From NCBI RefSeq assembly GCF_036867135.1, contig NZ_JBAJIJ010000001.1, forward strand, positions 248,001-312,000: DNA of 64,000 nt, written 5' to 3'. Source of the DNA: Aeromicrobium sp. Sec7.5 (lineage in GTDB: Bacteria; Actinomycetota; Actinomycetes; Propionibacteriales; Nocardioidaceae). A program made the position numbers and the translations under genes. The notes under the pieces were generated by a model. That model did not search any database and was not told the DNA's origin. It saw only the letters and a program-made list of their open reading frames with translations. This document shows positions 29,686-38,265 of the stretch, piece after piece; the first letter of the stretch is position 1; the number at the start of each line of letters is the position of its first letter.

Positions 29686-30854
29686 GCGAGCTCGCCGCCG
29701 CGGCGACGGCCACGAGCCCTGGCCCTGGGCCACGCGCCGTGACCGTCGTGACCGACCTCGCGGAGATCACGGTGCCCTGGATGTCCGGTGCGCTCGGCCC
29801 GGCGCACTCCGGGCCGGACCTGATCGGGGTGTCGGTCGTGCAGATCGGACAGGACAGTGGCCACCTGGGGACATCGGCCCGGGTCAGCCTCACCTACACC
29901 GCAGGCCGCACGCCGGGTCCCGAGACCGTCGTGGTCAAGATGCCCGCCCAGTCGGCCGAGTCCCTCGAGACCGCTCGGCGGGGACGGCTCTACGAGCGCG
30001 AGGTCCGGTTCTTCACCGACCTGGCTCCCCACACCGAGGTCCGTGCCCCCGGTTGCTACGGCGCCGGCTACGACGAGGAGCACGGCACCTTCGTCCTCGT
30101 GCTGGAGGACGTCGAGGCGCGGACCGAGTGCGACCAGCTCCTCGGGTGTCCCCCCGAGCGTGCGCGACAGGTGGTGCGTGAGCTGGCCCGCCTGCACGCC
30201 TCCTGGTGGGAGCGCCCGAGCCTGCGCGAGCACCCGTGGCTCACGACGTTCCTCGACGAGGCGCGCATCCGCAACATGTCCCGCCTGCTCGAGCAGGGGT
30301 GGCCCCTGGCGTGCGCGAGGCTCGGCGACCGGCTGTCACCGCAGGCCGTGGAGATCGGGGAGCTCGTGCTCGAGCACTTCGACCAGGTCATGCGCATGCT
30401 GGACGAACCGGCCCAGACGCTGCTGCACGGTGACACCCGACTGGACAACGTGATGTTCGACGCCGGCGTGGCCCGTGCGCCGGTCGTCCTGCTCGACTGG
30501 CAGAACGTCAGCCGAGGTCCGGCGGTCGCCGAGCTGGGCTACTTCCTCGCGCAGAACCTGACCGTGCAGGACTTCGCCGAGCACCTCGACGCACTCGTCG
30601 GCGTGTACTGCGACGAGCTCGCCGCCCGCGGGGTCGTCGACGTGTCCCCCGAGACCCTCCGGGGCACGCTCTGGCAGGCGCTGCCGGTCACCTTCACCGT
30701 GGCCGCGGCGATGTTCGTCATGGCCGACCTCAGCCGCCCTCGGGCGCTGGAGCTCGCGGCCGTCATGACCGAGCGCGCCGTCGGCGCGGCCCAGGAGCTC
30801 GGTCTCGTCGCGGCACTCGCCACCCTTCCCACGACACCAGGAGACATCGGATGA
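29682..30854 (+). CDS. Aminoglycoside-phosphotransferase-like kinase (CHK/EcKinase-like)
   Basis: A 390-residue kinase-fold protein. The nucleotide lobe has TVVVKMPAQSAES, the catalytic loop LLHGDTRLDNVMF with the usual HxD-like H-G-D and the metal site LLDWQNVSRGP. It resembles the ecdysteroid-kinase-like/CHK group used in actinobacteria next to steroid and lipid catabolic genes. The substrate may be an alcohol or acyl-CoA; the position between a TetR gene and an SDR suggests it acts on an operon intermediate. ATGA overlap with TetR. Confidence 0.78.
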   Translation: MSELAAAATATSPGPGPRAVTVVTDLAEITVPWMSGALGPAHSGPDLIGVSVVQIGQDSGHLGTSARVSLTYTAGRTPGPETVVVKMPAQSAESLETARRGRLYEREVRFFTDLAPHTEVRAPGCYGAGYDEEHGTFVLVLEDVEARTECDQLLGCPPERARQVVRELARLHASWWERPSLREHPWLTTFLDEARIRNMSRLLEQGWPLACARLGDRLSPQAVEIGELVLEHFDQVMRMLDEPAQTLLHGDTRLDNVMFDAGVARAPVVLLDWQNVSRGPAVAELGYFLAQNLTVQDFAEHLDALVGVYCDELAARGVVDVSPETLRGTLWQALPVTFTVAAAMFVMADLSRPRALELAAVMTERAVGAAQELGLVAALATLPTTPGDIG

Positions 30855-31624
30855 GCACGTTGACGGACAAGGTCGCTGTGGTGACCGGAGGATCGGCCGG
30901 GATCGGTCGGGGGATCGTCGAGCGCTACCTCGACGAGGGCTGCCGGGTGGTCTTCGGCAGCCGCGGTGCCGAGGCGGGACACGCGATGGTGAGCGAGCTT
31001 GCCGCGGGTGACCGCCTCCACTTCGTGCAGACCGACGTGACCCAGCAGCACCAGGTCGAGCGACTGGTCGACGAGACCGTGCGGATCTTCGGACGGGTCG
31101 ACATCGCCGTCCTCAACGCGGGCGGCACGGGACGGTCCAGGCCGGTCGTCGACATGCCCGACGAGGAGTGGGAGCTCGAGCTGAACCTCAACCTGAACCA
31201 CACGTTCTGGGCGATGCGCCGCGTCCTGCCCCACCTCGTGGGTCAGGGATCGGGACGCGTCATCTCCATCTCCTCGGTCGAGGGCAAGCACGCCAAGGCG
31301 GGGGTGGCGGGCTACGTCGCGAACAAGCACGCGATCAACGGCCTGACCAAGGCCGTGGCCAAGGAGGTGGGCCCGTCGGGGGTCACGGTCAACGCCATCT
31401 GTCCGGGCCTGGTCCTGACCGGCCTCGCCGAGCGCGGCGCCGGCCAGGGACTGGGTGTCGGCGGCTTCGAAGCCGTGGTCGAGCTGTACAGCCGCGAGGC
31501 GGCGCTCCAGCGCCCGGTCACGGTCGACGAAGTGGTGGCGGCAGCGGTCATGCTGGCCTCCGACGCCGCCTCGGGCATCACGGGCGCGCTGATCTCCGTC
31601 GACGGTGGCACGGCGGCGTACTGA
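30851..31624 (+). CDS. Short-chain dehydrogenase/reductase
   Basis: A 257-residue classical SDR: TGGSAGIGRGI for NAD(P), LNAGGTG, catalytic Ser in ISSVEG, Tyr-x-x-x-Lys in YVANK, and C-terminal GALISVDGGTAAY. Likely oxidises an alcohol produced in the operon, for example one released by the sulfatase. The ATG overlaps the kinase stop and its own stop overlaps the DUF202 start (TGATG). Confidence 0.9.
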   Translation: MSTLTDKVAVVTGGSAGIGRGIVERYLDEGCRVVFGSRGAEAGHAMVSELAAGDRLHFVQTDVTQQHQVERLVDETVRIFGRVDIAVLNAGGTGRSRPVVDMPDEEWELELNLNLNHTFWAMRRVLPHLVGQGSGRVISISSVEGKHAKAGVAGYVANKHAINGLTKAVAKEVGPSGVTVNAICPGLVLTGLAERGAGQGLGVGGFEAVVELYSREAALQRPVTVDEVVAAAVMLASDAASGITGALISVDGGTAAY

Positions 31625-32019
31625 TGGCGCCGTCGAAGCCGGGGCCCGGCGTGCAGGACGTGCACCGCTGGCCCGGTCGGGTGTACGACTCGGGCCACGA
31701 GCCGGACCCACGATTCACCCTCGCCAACGAGCGCACCTTCCTGGCCTGGACCCGGACGGCGCTCGCCCTGATCGCCGCCGGGGTGTCGTTGGCCGCCTTC
31801 GTCGAGGACTTCCCGCGCGGCCTGCGCGAGGCGGTCGCGATCGCCCTGATCCTGACCGGGATGGCCACGGCCCTCTCGGCGTTCGTGCGGTGGATGAAGG
31901 CCGAGGCGGCCCTGCGACACGACCGCCCGTTGCCCGGGCCGGGCCTGGCCCCCGTGCTCACCGCGGGACTGGCTGTCGTGGCCATGGTCCTCGCCGTCCT
32001 GGTCATCCTGCGCGGATGA
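31624..32019 (+). CDS. DUF202/YidH-family membrane protein 1
   Basis: A 131-residue protein with the DUF202 signature FTLANERTFLAWTRTALALI and three predicted membrane helices. The family has no established reaction. It is paired with a second DUF202 gene through a 4-base overlap; the pair is inserted in an operon of soluble catabolic enzymes. Confidence 0.85.
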   Translation: MAPSKPGPGVQDVHRWPGRVYDSGHEPDPRFTLANERTFLAWTRTALALIAAGVSLAAFVEDFPRGLREAVAIALILTGMATALSAFVRWMKAEAALRHDRPLPGPGLAPVLTAGLAVVAMVLAVLVILRG

Positions 32020-32363
32020 GCGCGTCGGTGTGGGACCCCGGTCTGCAGAACGAGCGCACGACCCTGGCCTGGGGCCGTTCAGCCCTGGCGCTGCTGGTCT
32101 GCGGACTTCTCACGGCGACCCTCGCCGCTTCGCGGCACTGGTTCCCGGCCGTCGTCGTGGCGCTGGTCGCGATGGGCTCCGCCGCGGGCCTGCGTCGCGT
32201 GGCTCGGCACCGCTACCTCGACGCGTCGTCCGCGCTCGTCGCCGAGCGGCCGCTGCCCGACGGCCGGCTGGGTGCGGCGCTGGTCCTCGGGGTCGTCGGC
32301 CTCGGCGCCCTCGCGGTCACCCTCGTGGTCGTCACGTCGACGGGAGCGATCCGTGCCCGCTGA
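32016..32363 (+). CDS. DUF202-family membrane protein 2
   Basis: A 115-residue protein, again with the NERTTLAWGRSALALLVCG signature and three membrane helices but a shorter N-terminus than its neighbour. The two may form a heteromeric membrane complex. Its stop is followed by the sulfatase gene 85 bases on, and an in-frame GTG for the sulfatase (32353) even overlaps it. Confidence 0.83.
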   Translation: MSASVWDPGLQNERTTLAWGRSALALLVCGLLTATLAASRHWFPAVVVALVAMGSAAGLRRVARHRYLDASSALVAERPLPDGRLGAALVLGVVGLGALAVTLVVVTSTGAIRAR

Positions 32364-32448
32364 CGACACGCCACCGGCACCGACGTCCGACGGACGCGGT
32401 CCCACGGCCGGACAGCCCCGCGGATCCAGCACGAGAACGGAGCACAGC

Positions 32449-34770
32449 ATGCGGTCACCCAGTTCCTCGAGCGCCTACCGGGACTTCGACGGCAGGGTCG
32501 GGCGCGTCTTCGCGACCTCCGAGCCGTCGTGGCCCGAGCGCCCCACGGCGCCGGAAGGATCACCGAACGTCGTGGTCATCCTGGCGGACGACCTCGGCTT
32601 CTCGGACCTCGGCTGCTACGGCTCCGAGATCCCCACACCGCACATCGACGCGTGCGCGCAGGAGGGCATGCGGTACGGCAACTTCCACGTCGCCCCCATG
32701 TGCTCGCCGACCCGCGCCTCGCTCATGACCGGCCGCAACCCGCATGCGAGCGGCATGGGCTTCGTCGGTCACGTGGACCCGGGCTTCCCCGGGTACGCCT
32801 CCGAGCTCCCGGAGGACCAGCCGACGCTCGCGGAGGTCATGCGGTCCAACGGGTACACGACCTTGATGCTCGGGAAGTGGCACCTCACGAAGGAGCGCGA
32901 CATGTCGGAGGCGGGGTCGCGCGCGTCGTGGCCCCTGCAGCGCGGGTTCGACGAGTTCTACGGATTCCTCGAGGCGCTGACCAACTTCCACCACCCGCAC
33001 CGGATGCTCGAGGGCAACACGGTCGTGCAGACCGATCAGTACCCCGACGACTACTACCTGACCGACGACCTCACCGACCGTGCCGAACGCATGGTCCGGG
33101 AGGTCAAGGCTGCCAATCCCGAACGCCCCTTCTTCATGTACTTCTCGCACGGCGCCGTCCACGCGCCGCTGCACGCCAAGCAGGAGGACATCGCGCGTTT
33201 TCGCGGTTGGTACGACGAGGGGTGGGACGTCCTGCGCGAGCAGCGGTTCGCTCGCCAGCGAGAGCTCGGCGTCGTCCCCGACGGGACCGAGCTCCCGCCG
33301 CGCAACCACGAGGCGGGCGAGGACGTACAGGCCTGGGACTCCCTGAGCGAGACCGAGAAGAGCCTGTACCCGCGATACATGGAGGTGTACGCCGCCATGG
33401 TGGCCAGCATCGACGAGAGCGTCGGACGCCTGCGCCAGGTCCTGGACGAGCTCGGCGAGCTCGAGAACACCGTCTTCCTCATCACGAGCGACAACGGCGC
33501 CTCCCGCGAGGGCAAGGCCTCCGGCACGACGGCGTACTTCCGGGACGGTGGCAGCCAGACCCGCGACGTCACCGAGGACGTCCTCGCGGAAGCGCTCGAA
33601 CGCATCGAGGACATCGGTGGACCGACGACCTGGCCCCACTACCCCCGGGGCTGGGCCATGGCGTGCAACACCCCGTTCCGCCTGTACAAGATCAGCGCGT
33701 TCGCGGGTGGCCACCAGGTGCCTCTCGTGCTCTCGTGGCCGGCTCGGCTGCCACCCGCCGGGTCGATCGTCAGGCGGCAGTACGCCCACATCAGCGACGT
33801 GCTGCCCACCCTCGTCGAGCTGCTCGGGCTCGACATGCCCGACCATCGCCACGGCCGTCCGGCCCAGCCGGTGACCGGCGTGAGCCTGCGCGAGGTCATC
33901 GGTGACCCGCATGCCCCGACGCCCCACACCGAGCAGCACTACGAGTGCCTCGGCAACCGCGCGTTCTACCGCGACGGCTGGGAGATCGTGACGGCCCATC
34001 GGGCCCTCACGCCCTTCTCCGAGGACCGGTGGCAGCTCTTCCACACCGCCGAGGACCCGGCGCAGGTCCACGACCGCGCGGCCGAGCTGCCCGAGCTCGT
34101 CGCGGAGCTCGCGGCGGCGTGGGAGGAGGCGGCCTGGGAGAACCAGGTCTTCCCGATGGACGAGGGCAACCGCCTGAAGCACCTGCTCCAGCCGCCCGGC
34201 CTGGAGGGCTTCGAGCGGCCCGTCCGCCTGACGCCCCACCAACCCACCCTGGAGCGATGGCGGTCGAGTCGCCTCACGGGCGGACGGTCCTTCCGGATCA
34301 CCGTGGACTGGTCGTACCGCGCCGGTGACGCGGGGGTGCTCCTGGCCCACGGCGGACAGGAGGGCGGGTACCTCCTCTACGTCGAGGACGGTGAGCTGCA
34401 CTTCCTGCAGAACCAGTTCGGCACCGAGCACCGCCTCGCCCCGGTCCCCCTGACCGACGGTTGCGCCGAGGTGGTCGTGACGGTCGACGCTCCAGGAGGG
34501 GGTCGGTGGGACGTCGGGCTGACGGTCGACGGCACGGCGTCGGGCCGGTCCGACGGCTTCGTGCAGATGGCGGGATTCCTGCCGTTCAACGGCATCGACG
34601 TCGGTGTCGACCGTCGTTCGCCGGTGTCGTGGGAGTTGTACCGACGCCACGGTTGCTTCCCCTTCACGGGTCGGCTCGGTTCGGTGACCATCGCACCGGG
34701 GCCGGTCTCGCCGGATGCCCGGGAGCGTCGGATCGCCGAGGCGGTCGCGATCGGGATCGGACTCGAATGA
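32449..34770 (+). CDS. Type I (formylglycine-dependent) sulfatase, cytoplasmic
   Basis: A 773-residue sulfatase that hydrolyses a sulfate ester. The alkaline-phosphatase fold starts with VVVILADDLGFSDLGCYG (first metal ligands), then the activation motif CSPTR with Cys85, to be converted to formylglycine, and the catalytic-site LGKWHL and TSDNGASREGK regions. The last 200 residues form an extra beta-rich domain (about 590-760). No signal peptide is present, so it should act in the cytosol on an imported ester, in agreement with the ABC importer at the operon start. The maturation enzyme is the next gene (ATGA overlap). ATG 32449 has GGAG upstream; GTG 32353 is an alternative start. Confidence 0.9.
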   Translation: MRSPSSSSAYRDFDGRVGRVFATSEPSWPERPTAPEGSPNVVVILADDLGFSDLGCYGSEIPTPHIDACAQEGMRYGNFHVAPMCSPTRASLMTGRNPHASGMGFVGHVDPGFPGYASELPEDQPTLAEVMRSNGYTTLMLGKWHLTKERDMSEAGSRASWPLQRGFDEFYGFLEALTNFHHPHRMLEGNTVVQTDQYPDDYYLTDDLTDRAERMVREVKAANPERPFFMYFSHGAVHAPLHAKQEDIARFRGWYDEGWDVLREQRFARQRELGVVPDGTELPPRNHEAGEDVQAWDSLSETEKSLYPRYMEVYAAMVASIDESVGRLRQVLDELGELENTVFLITSDNGASREGKASGTTAYFRDGGSQTRDVTEDVLAEALERIEDIGGPTTWPHYPRGWAMACNTPFRLYKISAFAGGHQVPLVLSWPARLPPAGSIVRRQYAHISDVLPTLVELLGLDMPDHRHGRPAQPVTGVSLREVIGDPHAPTPHTEQHYECLGNRAFYRDGWEIVTAHRALTPFSEDRWQLFHTAEDPAQVHDRAAELPELVAELAAAWEEAAWENQVFPMDEGNRLKHLLQPPGLEGFERPVRLTPHQPTLERWRSSRLTGGRSFRITVDWSYRAGDAGVLLAHGGQEGGYLLYVEDGELHFLQNQFGTEHRLAPVPLTDGCAEVVVTVDAPGGGRWDVGLTVDGTASGRSDGFVQMAGFLPFNGIDVGVDRRSPVSWELYRRHGCFPFTGRLGSVTIAPGPVSPDARERRIAEAVAIGIGLE

Positions 34771-35708
34771 CCGCGCCTGACGCGGCAGCGTCGATGCAGC
34801 TCATCCCGGCGGGAGCGTTCTGGATGGGTTCGGACGACGCCTACCCCGACGAGGCCCCAGCACACCGGCGTGAGGTCGAGGCGTTCTGGATCGACGTCAC
34901 CGCGGTGACGAACGAGCAGTTCGCCCAGTTCGTGGAGGCGACGGGTCACGTCACCGGTGGGGAGCGGCCGCACCGCGGAACGGCGCTCCCCGGTCCGCAC
35001 GGATCGGTCACCCCCGCGGGATCGGCCGTCTTCGGCGTCCCGGACGGTCCTGTCGACCTCGCATCGGGCTCCTGGTGGTCTCACGTGGCCGGCGCCTCGT
35101 GGCGCGCACCCGAGGGGCCGGGCAGCGACCTGCGTGGTCGGGCCGCCCACCCCGTCGTCCACGTGACCCACGCGGACGCCACCGCGTACGCCCAGTGGTG
35201 CGGCAAGCGCCTCCCGACCGAGGCCGAGTGGGAACGGGCCGCGCGGGGCGGTCTCGACCGTCAGGAGTTCGCCTGGGGTGACGAGCGGGAGCCGGGCGGC
35301 GTGCCGCTGGCCACGACGTGGCCGACCGACACGTTCCCCGTGCTCGAGGACGGTGGGCGCGCTGCGGGCACCACCCCGGTCGGGACCCATCCGGCCAACG
35401 GGTACGGCCTGCTCGACATGATCGGCAACGTCTGGGAGTGGACGTCGGACCGGTACGAGGCCGGGCACCGACCGGCCGGCCCGTGCTGCGGCCCGGGTCC
35501 ACGGTCGGACGATCCCCTGGCTGCGGTGCGCCCCAGCCTCGTGCTCAAGGGCGGGTCCTACCTGTGCGCCCCCAACTACTGCCGTCGCTATCGACCGGCA
35601 GCACGGATCCCCCTGCTCGCGGACGACTCCGCCAGCAACGTCGGCTTCCGGTGCGTCGTCGACGAGCCTGCCGCGCCCACCCACCGACCCTCCGGGAGAC
35701 GCTCGTGA
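34767..35708 (+). CDS. Formylglycine-generating enzyme (sulfatase-modifying factor)
   Basis: A 313-residue FGE/SUMF1-type copper oxidase that converts the sulfatase cysteine to formylglycine. It begins MQLIPAGAFWMGSDD, then DEAPAHRREVEAFWIDV and the core WCGKRLPTEAEWERAARGG and GLLDMIGNVWEWTSDRY. The active-site cysteine pair is in YLCAPNYCRRYRPAAR (Cys267 and Cys272, the expected spacing), and it ends NVGFRCV. No signal peptide, so maturation occurs in the cytosol. Coupled to the sulfatase upstream and the phosphatase downstream. Confidence 0.95.
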   Translation: MTAPDAAASMQLIPAGAFWMGSDDAYPDEAPAHRREVEAFWIDVTAVTNEQFAQFVEATGHVTGGERPHRGTALPGPHGSVTPAGSAVFGVPDGPVDLASGSWWSHVAGASWRAPEGPGSDLRGRAAHPVVHVTHADATAYAQWCGKRLPTEAEWERAARGGLDRQEFAWGDEREPGGVPLATTWPTDTFPVLEDGGRAAGTTPVGTHPANGYGLLDMIGNVWEWTSDRYEAGHRPAGPCCGPGPRSDDPLAAVRPSLVLKGGSYLCAPNYCRRYRPAARIPLLADDSASNVGFRCVVDEPAAPTHRPSGRRS

Positions 35709-36427
35709 ACAGCCCGACCGACCCCAGCGCCACGACGGTGCCGACACCACCGCTCCCGCTGGAGCGAGCCGTGCTCCTCGGTGTCGAGGGGGTCATGACC
35801 GTGACCCTCGTCCGACATGGGCAGCAGGTTCCGCAGTCGGGCCCGACCTACGACGCGGCCGCCTCGGTGGACCCGCCGCTGTCGCAGCTCGGCCGAGCGC
35901 AGGCCGACGCCGTGGCGGCGCTCCTCGCCGACGACCCCGTCGACGCCGTGGCCTGCAGCCCGCTCTTGAGGGCCCACGACACGGCGCGGCGCATCGCTGA
36001 CCGCCACGGGCTGGAGCCCTCCGTCCACCGTGACCTCCGCGAGGTCGAGACCTTCCGGTACCTGCCGGACGACGTGCCGGCGGACCAGCCGTCGGAGGTC
36101 GTGCTGGCGGGGATCCGCGAGCGGTTCCTGACCCGACCCGGATGGGACCTCTACCCGTGGTCGGAGCGCAGTGCGGAGTTCCGACATCGCGTCAGCTCGG
36201 CGATCGAAGGACTCATCGCGCTGCACCGTGGTGCCCGACACCTCGTGATCGTGAGTCACGGCGGGGTCATGAACGGCTACCTCGCCGACGTCCTGGGCAT
36301 CGGTCCGGACCTGTTCTTCCTCCCCGCGCACACCTCGGTGTCCCGGGTGCGAGCTGGTGACGGGCGCCGCGCGCTCGACTCACTCAACGACACCCGGCAC
36401 CTCCGTCCCGACCACGTCACCCACTGA
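35705..36427 (+). CDS. Histidine phosphatase superfamily protein
   Basis: A 240-residue protein with the catalytic motif TLVRHGQQV, PLSQLGRAQADAVA and the second histidine in VIVSHGG. This is the phosphoglycerate-mutase-like phosphatase fold. GTG start within the FGE stop (GTGA); an in-frame ATG lies just before TVTLVRHG. Presumed to remove phosphate from an intermediate, possibly the product of the kinase-like protein at 29682; that link is a guess. Confidence 0.87.
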   Translation: MNSPTDPSATTVPTPPLPLERAVLLGVEGVMTVTLVRHGQQVPQSGPTYDAAASVDPPLSQLGRAQADAVAALLADDPVDAVACSPLLRAHDTARRIADRHGLEPSVHRDLREVETFRYLPDDVPADQPSEVVLAGIRERFLTRPGWDLYPWSERSAEFRHRVSSAIEGLIALHRGARHLVIVSHGGVMNGYLADVLGIGPDLFFLPAHTSVSRVRAGDGRRALDSLNDTRHLRPDHVTH

Positions 36428-36430
36428 GAG

Positions 36431-37192
36431 ATGGCCCCCATGCGCTTCCATGATCACGTGCTGTTCGCCACAGGTGGCGGATCCGGCATCGGCGCGGCGG
36501 TGGCCCGCCGCTTCACCGACGAGGGCGGCACGGTGGTCGTCGCCGACAAGGACGCGGCTCGGGCCGAGGCCGTGGCGCAGGGGCTGCGAGGAGCAGTGGC
36601 CGTCACGGTCGACGTGTCGGACGAGGACTCCGTGCGACGAGCCGCCGAGGTGGTGCGTGAGCGCTTCGGCCGCGTCGACGGGGTGCTCAACGCCGGAGGC
36701 CATGCCGACTTCGGTCCGTTCGAGGAGTGGTCGCTCGAGCGATGGAACCTCATGATGGCGGTGCACGCGACCGGACCGTTCCTGGTGTGCAAGCACCTGA
36801 TCCCGCTGATGCGTGAGCACGGCGGGGGGTCAGTCGTGAACGTCGCCTCGGTCGCCGCGCTCGTCGCGCAGCGGGGCAACGCACCGTACGGAGCCGCCAA
36901 GGCCGCGGTGATCGGCTTCACCCGTCAGATCGCCCTCGAGGTGGCGCCCGAGGTGCGGGTCAACGCCGTGGCGGCCGGACGCGTGCACACGGCGATGACC
37001 GAGCCGCTGATCGTGGCCCGGGGCGGCGGGAACGCCGCTGACGGTGCCGCTGCCTTCGGGCAGGCCAACATGCAGGGTCGCGTCGCCAGTCCCGACGAGA
37101 TGGCGGCGTCGATCTGCTTCCTCCTGTCAGAGGACGCCAGCTTCATGACCGGCAGCGTGCTCGTGGTCGACGGCGGGGAGACGGCGCGGTGA
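36431..37192 (+). CDS. Short-chain dehydrogenase/reductase
   Basis: A 253-residue SDR with TGGGSGIGAAVARRF, LNAGGHADFG, the Ser in VASVAALV, YGAAK and GSVLVVDGGETAR. Starts 3 bases after the phosphatase stop; ATG 36440 with GAGAGATGG upstream is an equally good start. Overlaps the alcohol dehydrogenase start. A probable alcohol oxidation step of the operon. Confidence 0.9.
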   Translation: MAPMRFHDHVLFATGGGSGIGAAVARRFTDEGGTVVVADKDAARAEAVAQGLRGAVAVTVDVSDEDSVRRAAEVVRERFGRVDGVLNAGGHADFGPFEEWSLERWNLMMAVHATGPFLVCKHLIPLMREHGGGSVVNVASVAALVAQRGNAPYGAAKAAVIGFTRQIALEVAPEVRVNAVAAGRVHTAMTEPLIVARGGGNAADGAAAFGQANMQGRVASPDEMAASICFLLSEDASFMTGSVLVVDGGETAR

Positions 37193-38265
37193 TGCGGGCC
37201 GTCCAGTACCGCACGGTCGGCGCAGGTCCCGCGGTCGTCGACGTCCCCCGGCCCGAGGTGGGGCCGGGGCAGGTCCTCCTGGACGTGCTGGCGGCCGGTC
37301 TGTGCCACTTCGACGTGTCGGTCATGGCCTGGCCCGCGGACGCCTTCCCGTACGCACTCCCCATGACGCTCGGCCACGAGTGCGCCGGCCGGGTCGCCGC
37401 GACCGGCGCCGGGGTCTCGGCGGTGGCGGTCGGTGATCTCGTGGCGGTCTACGGCCCGTGGGGCTGCGGGACCTGCGAGGCCTGTTCGCAGGGTCGGGAG
37501 AACTACTGCACCCGCGCCGTGTCGCTCGGGATCCGGCCGCCCGGTCTGGGTCGCGACGGAGCTCTGGCCGAGCAGATGCTGGTCGACGACGAGCGGCACC
37601 TGGTGCCGCTCGAGGGTCTCGACCCCGTGCAGGCGGTCCCTCTCACCGACGCCGGGCTGACGCCGTACCACGCCGTGAAGGCGGCGTTGCCGGTCCTGAC
37701 GCCGGGGGCGACCGTGGTCGTCATCGGGGTCGGGGGCCTGGGGCACGTCGCCGTCCAGCTGCTCCGTGCGCTGACGTCCGTGCGAGTGGTGGCGATCGAC
37801 GTCGACGCGAAGCGTCTGGACGGAGCCCGTACGGCTGGTGCCGAGGAGGTCCTGCTCGCGGACGACCGGACGGCCGAGCGGGTGCGTGACCTGAACGACG
37901 GCCAGGGGGTCCGGGCGGTCTTCGACTTCGTGGGCAGCCAGTCCACGCTCGATCTCGCCGCCGCCGTGGCGGGTGCGGAGGCGCACGTCTCCATCGTGGG
38001 GGTCGGCGGGGGATCGTTGCCGGTCTCGTTCCGCACGATGCCCTTCGGGGCCACCGTGCGGTGCTCCTACTGGGGGACCCGCCACGAGCTCGTCGAGGTG
38101 ATGGCGCTGGCGCGCTCCGGGGCGATCGTCGTCGAGCACGAGCTGATCTCGCTCGAGGACGTGCCGGAGGCCTATGAGCGCCTGCGGGTCGGACGGGTGC
38201 ACGGGCGGGCCGTGGCGGTTCCCGGCGCTGGGGACCTGGCTCGCACCGGCGGTCTCAACCGCTGA
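37192..38265 (+). CDS. Zinc-dependent alcohol dehydrogenase (MDR family)
   Basis: A 357-residue medium-chain dehydrogenase. Catalytic zinc ligands lie in AGLCHFDVSV and GHECAGRVA; the structural-zinc lobe has CGTCEACSQGRENYC. The cofactor motif is IGVGGLGHVAVQLL followed by IDVDAKRL, which favours NAD. ATG 37192 or the GTG 3 bases earlier, overlapping the SDR stop. Last gene of the operon; it meets the CoA-transferase on the other strand tail to tail with an 11-base overlap. Confidence 0.92.
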   Translation: MRAVQYRTVGAGPAVVDVPRPEVGPGQVLLDVLAAGLCHFDVSVMAWPADAFPYALPMTLGHECAGRVAATGAGVSAVAVGDLVAVYGPWGCGTCEACSQGRENYCTRAVSLGIRPPGLGRDGALAEQMLVDDERHLVPLEGLDPVQAVPLTDAGLTPYHAVKAALPVLTPGATVVVIGVGGLGHVAVQLLRALTSVRVVAIDVDAKRLDGARTAGAEEVLLADDRTAERVRDLNDGQGVRAVFDFVGSQSTLDLAAAVAGAEAHVSIVGVGGGSLPVSFRTMPFGATVRCSYWGTRHELVEVMALARSGAIVVEHELISLEDVPEAYERLRVGRVHGRAVAVPGAGDLARTGGLNR

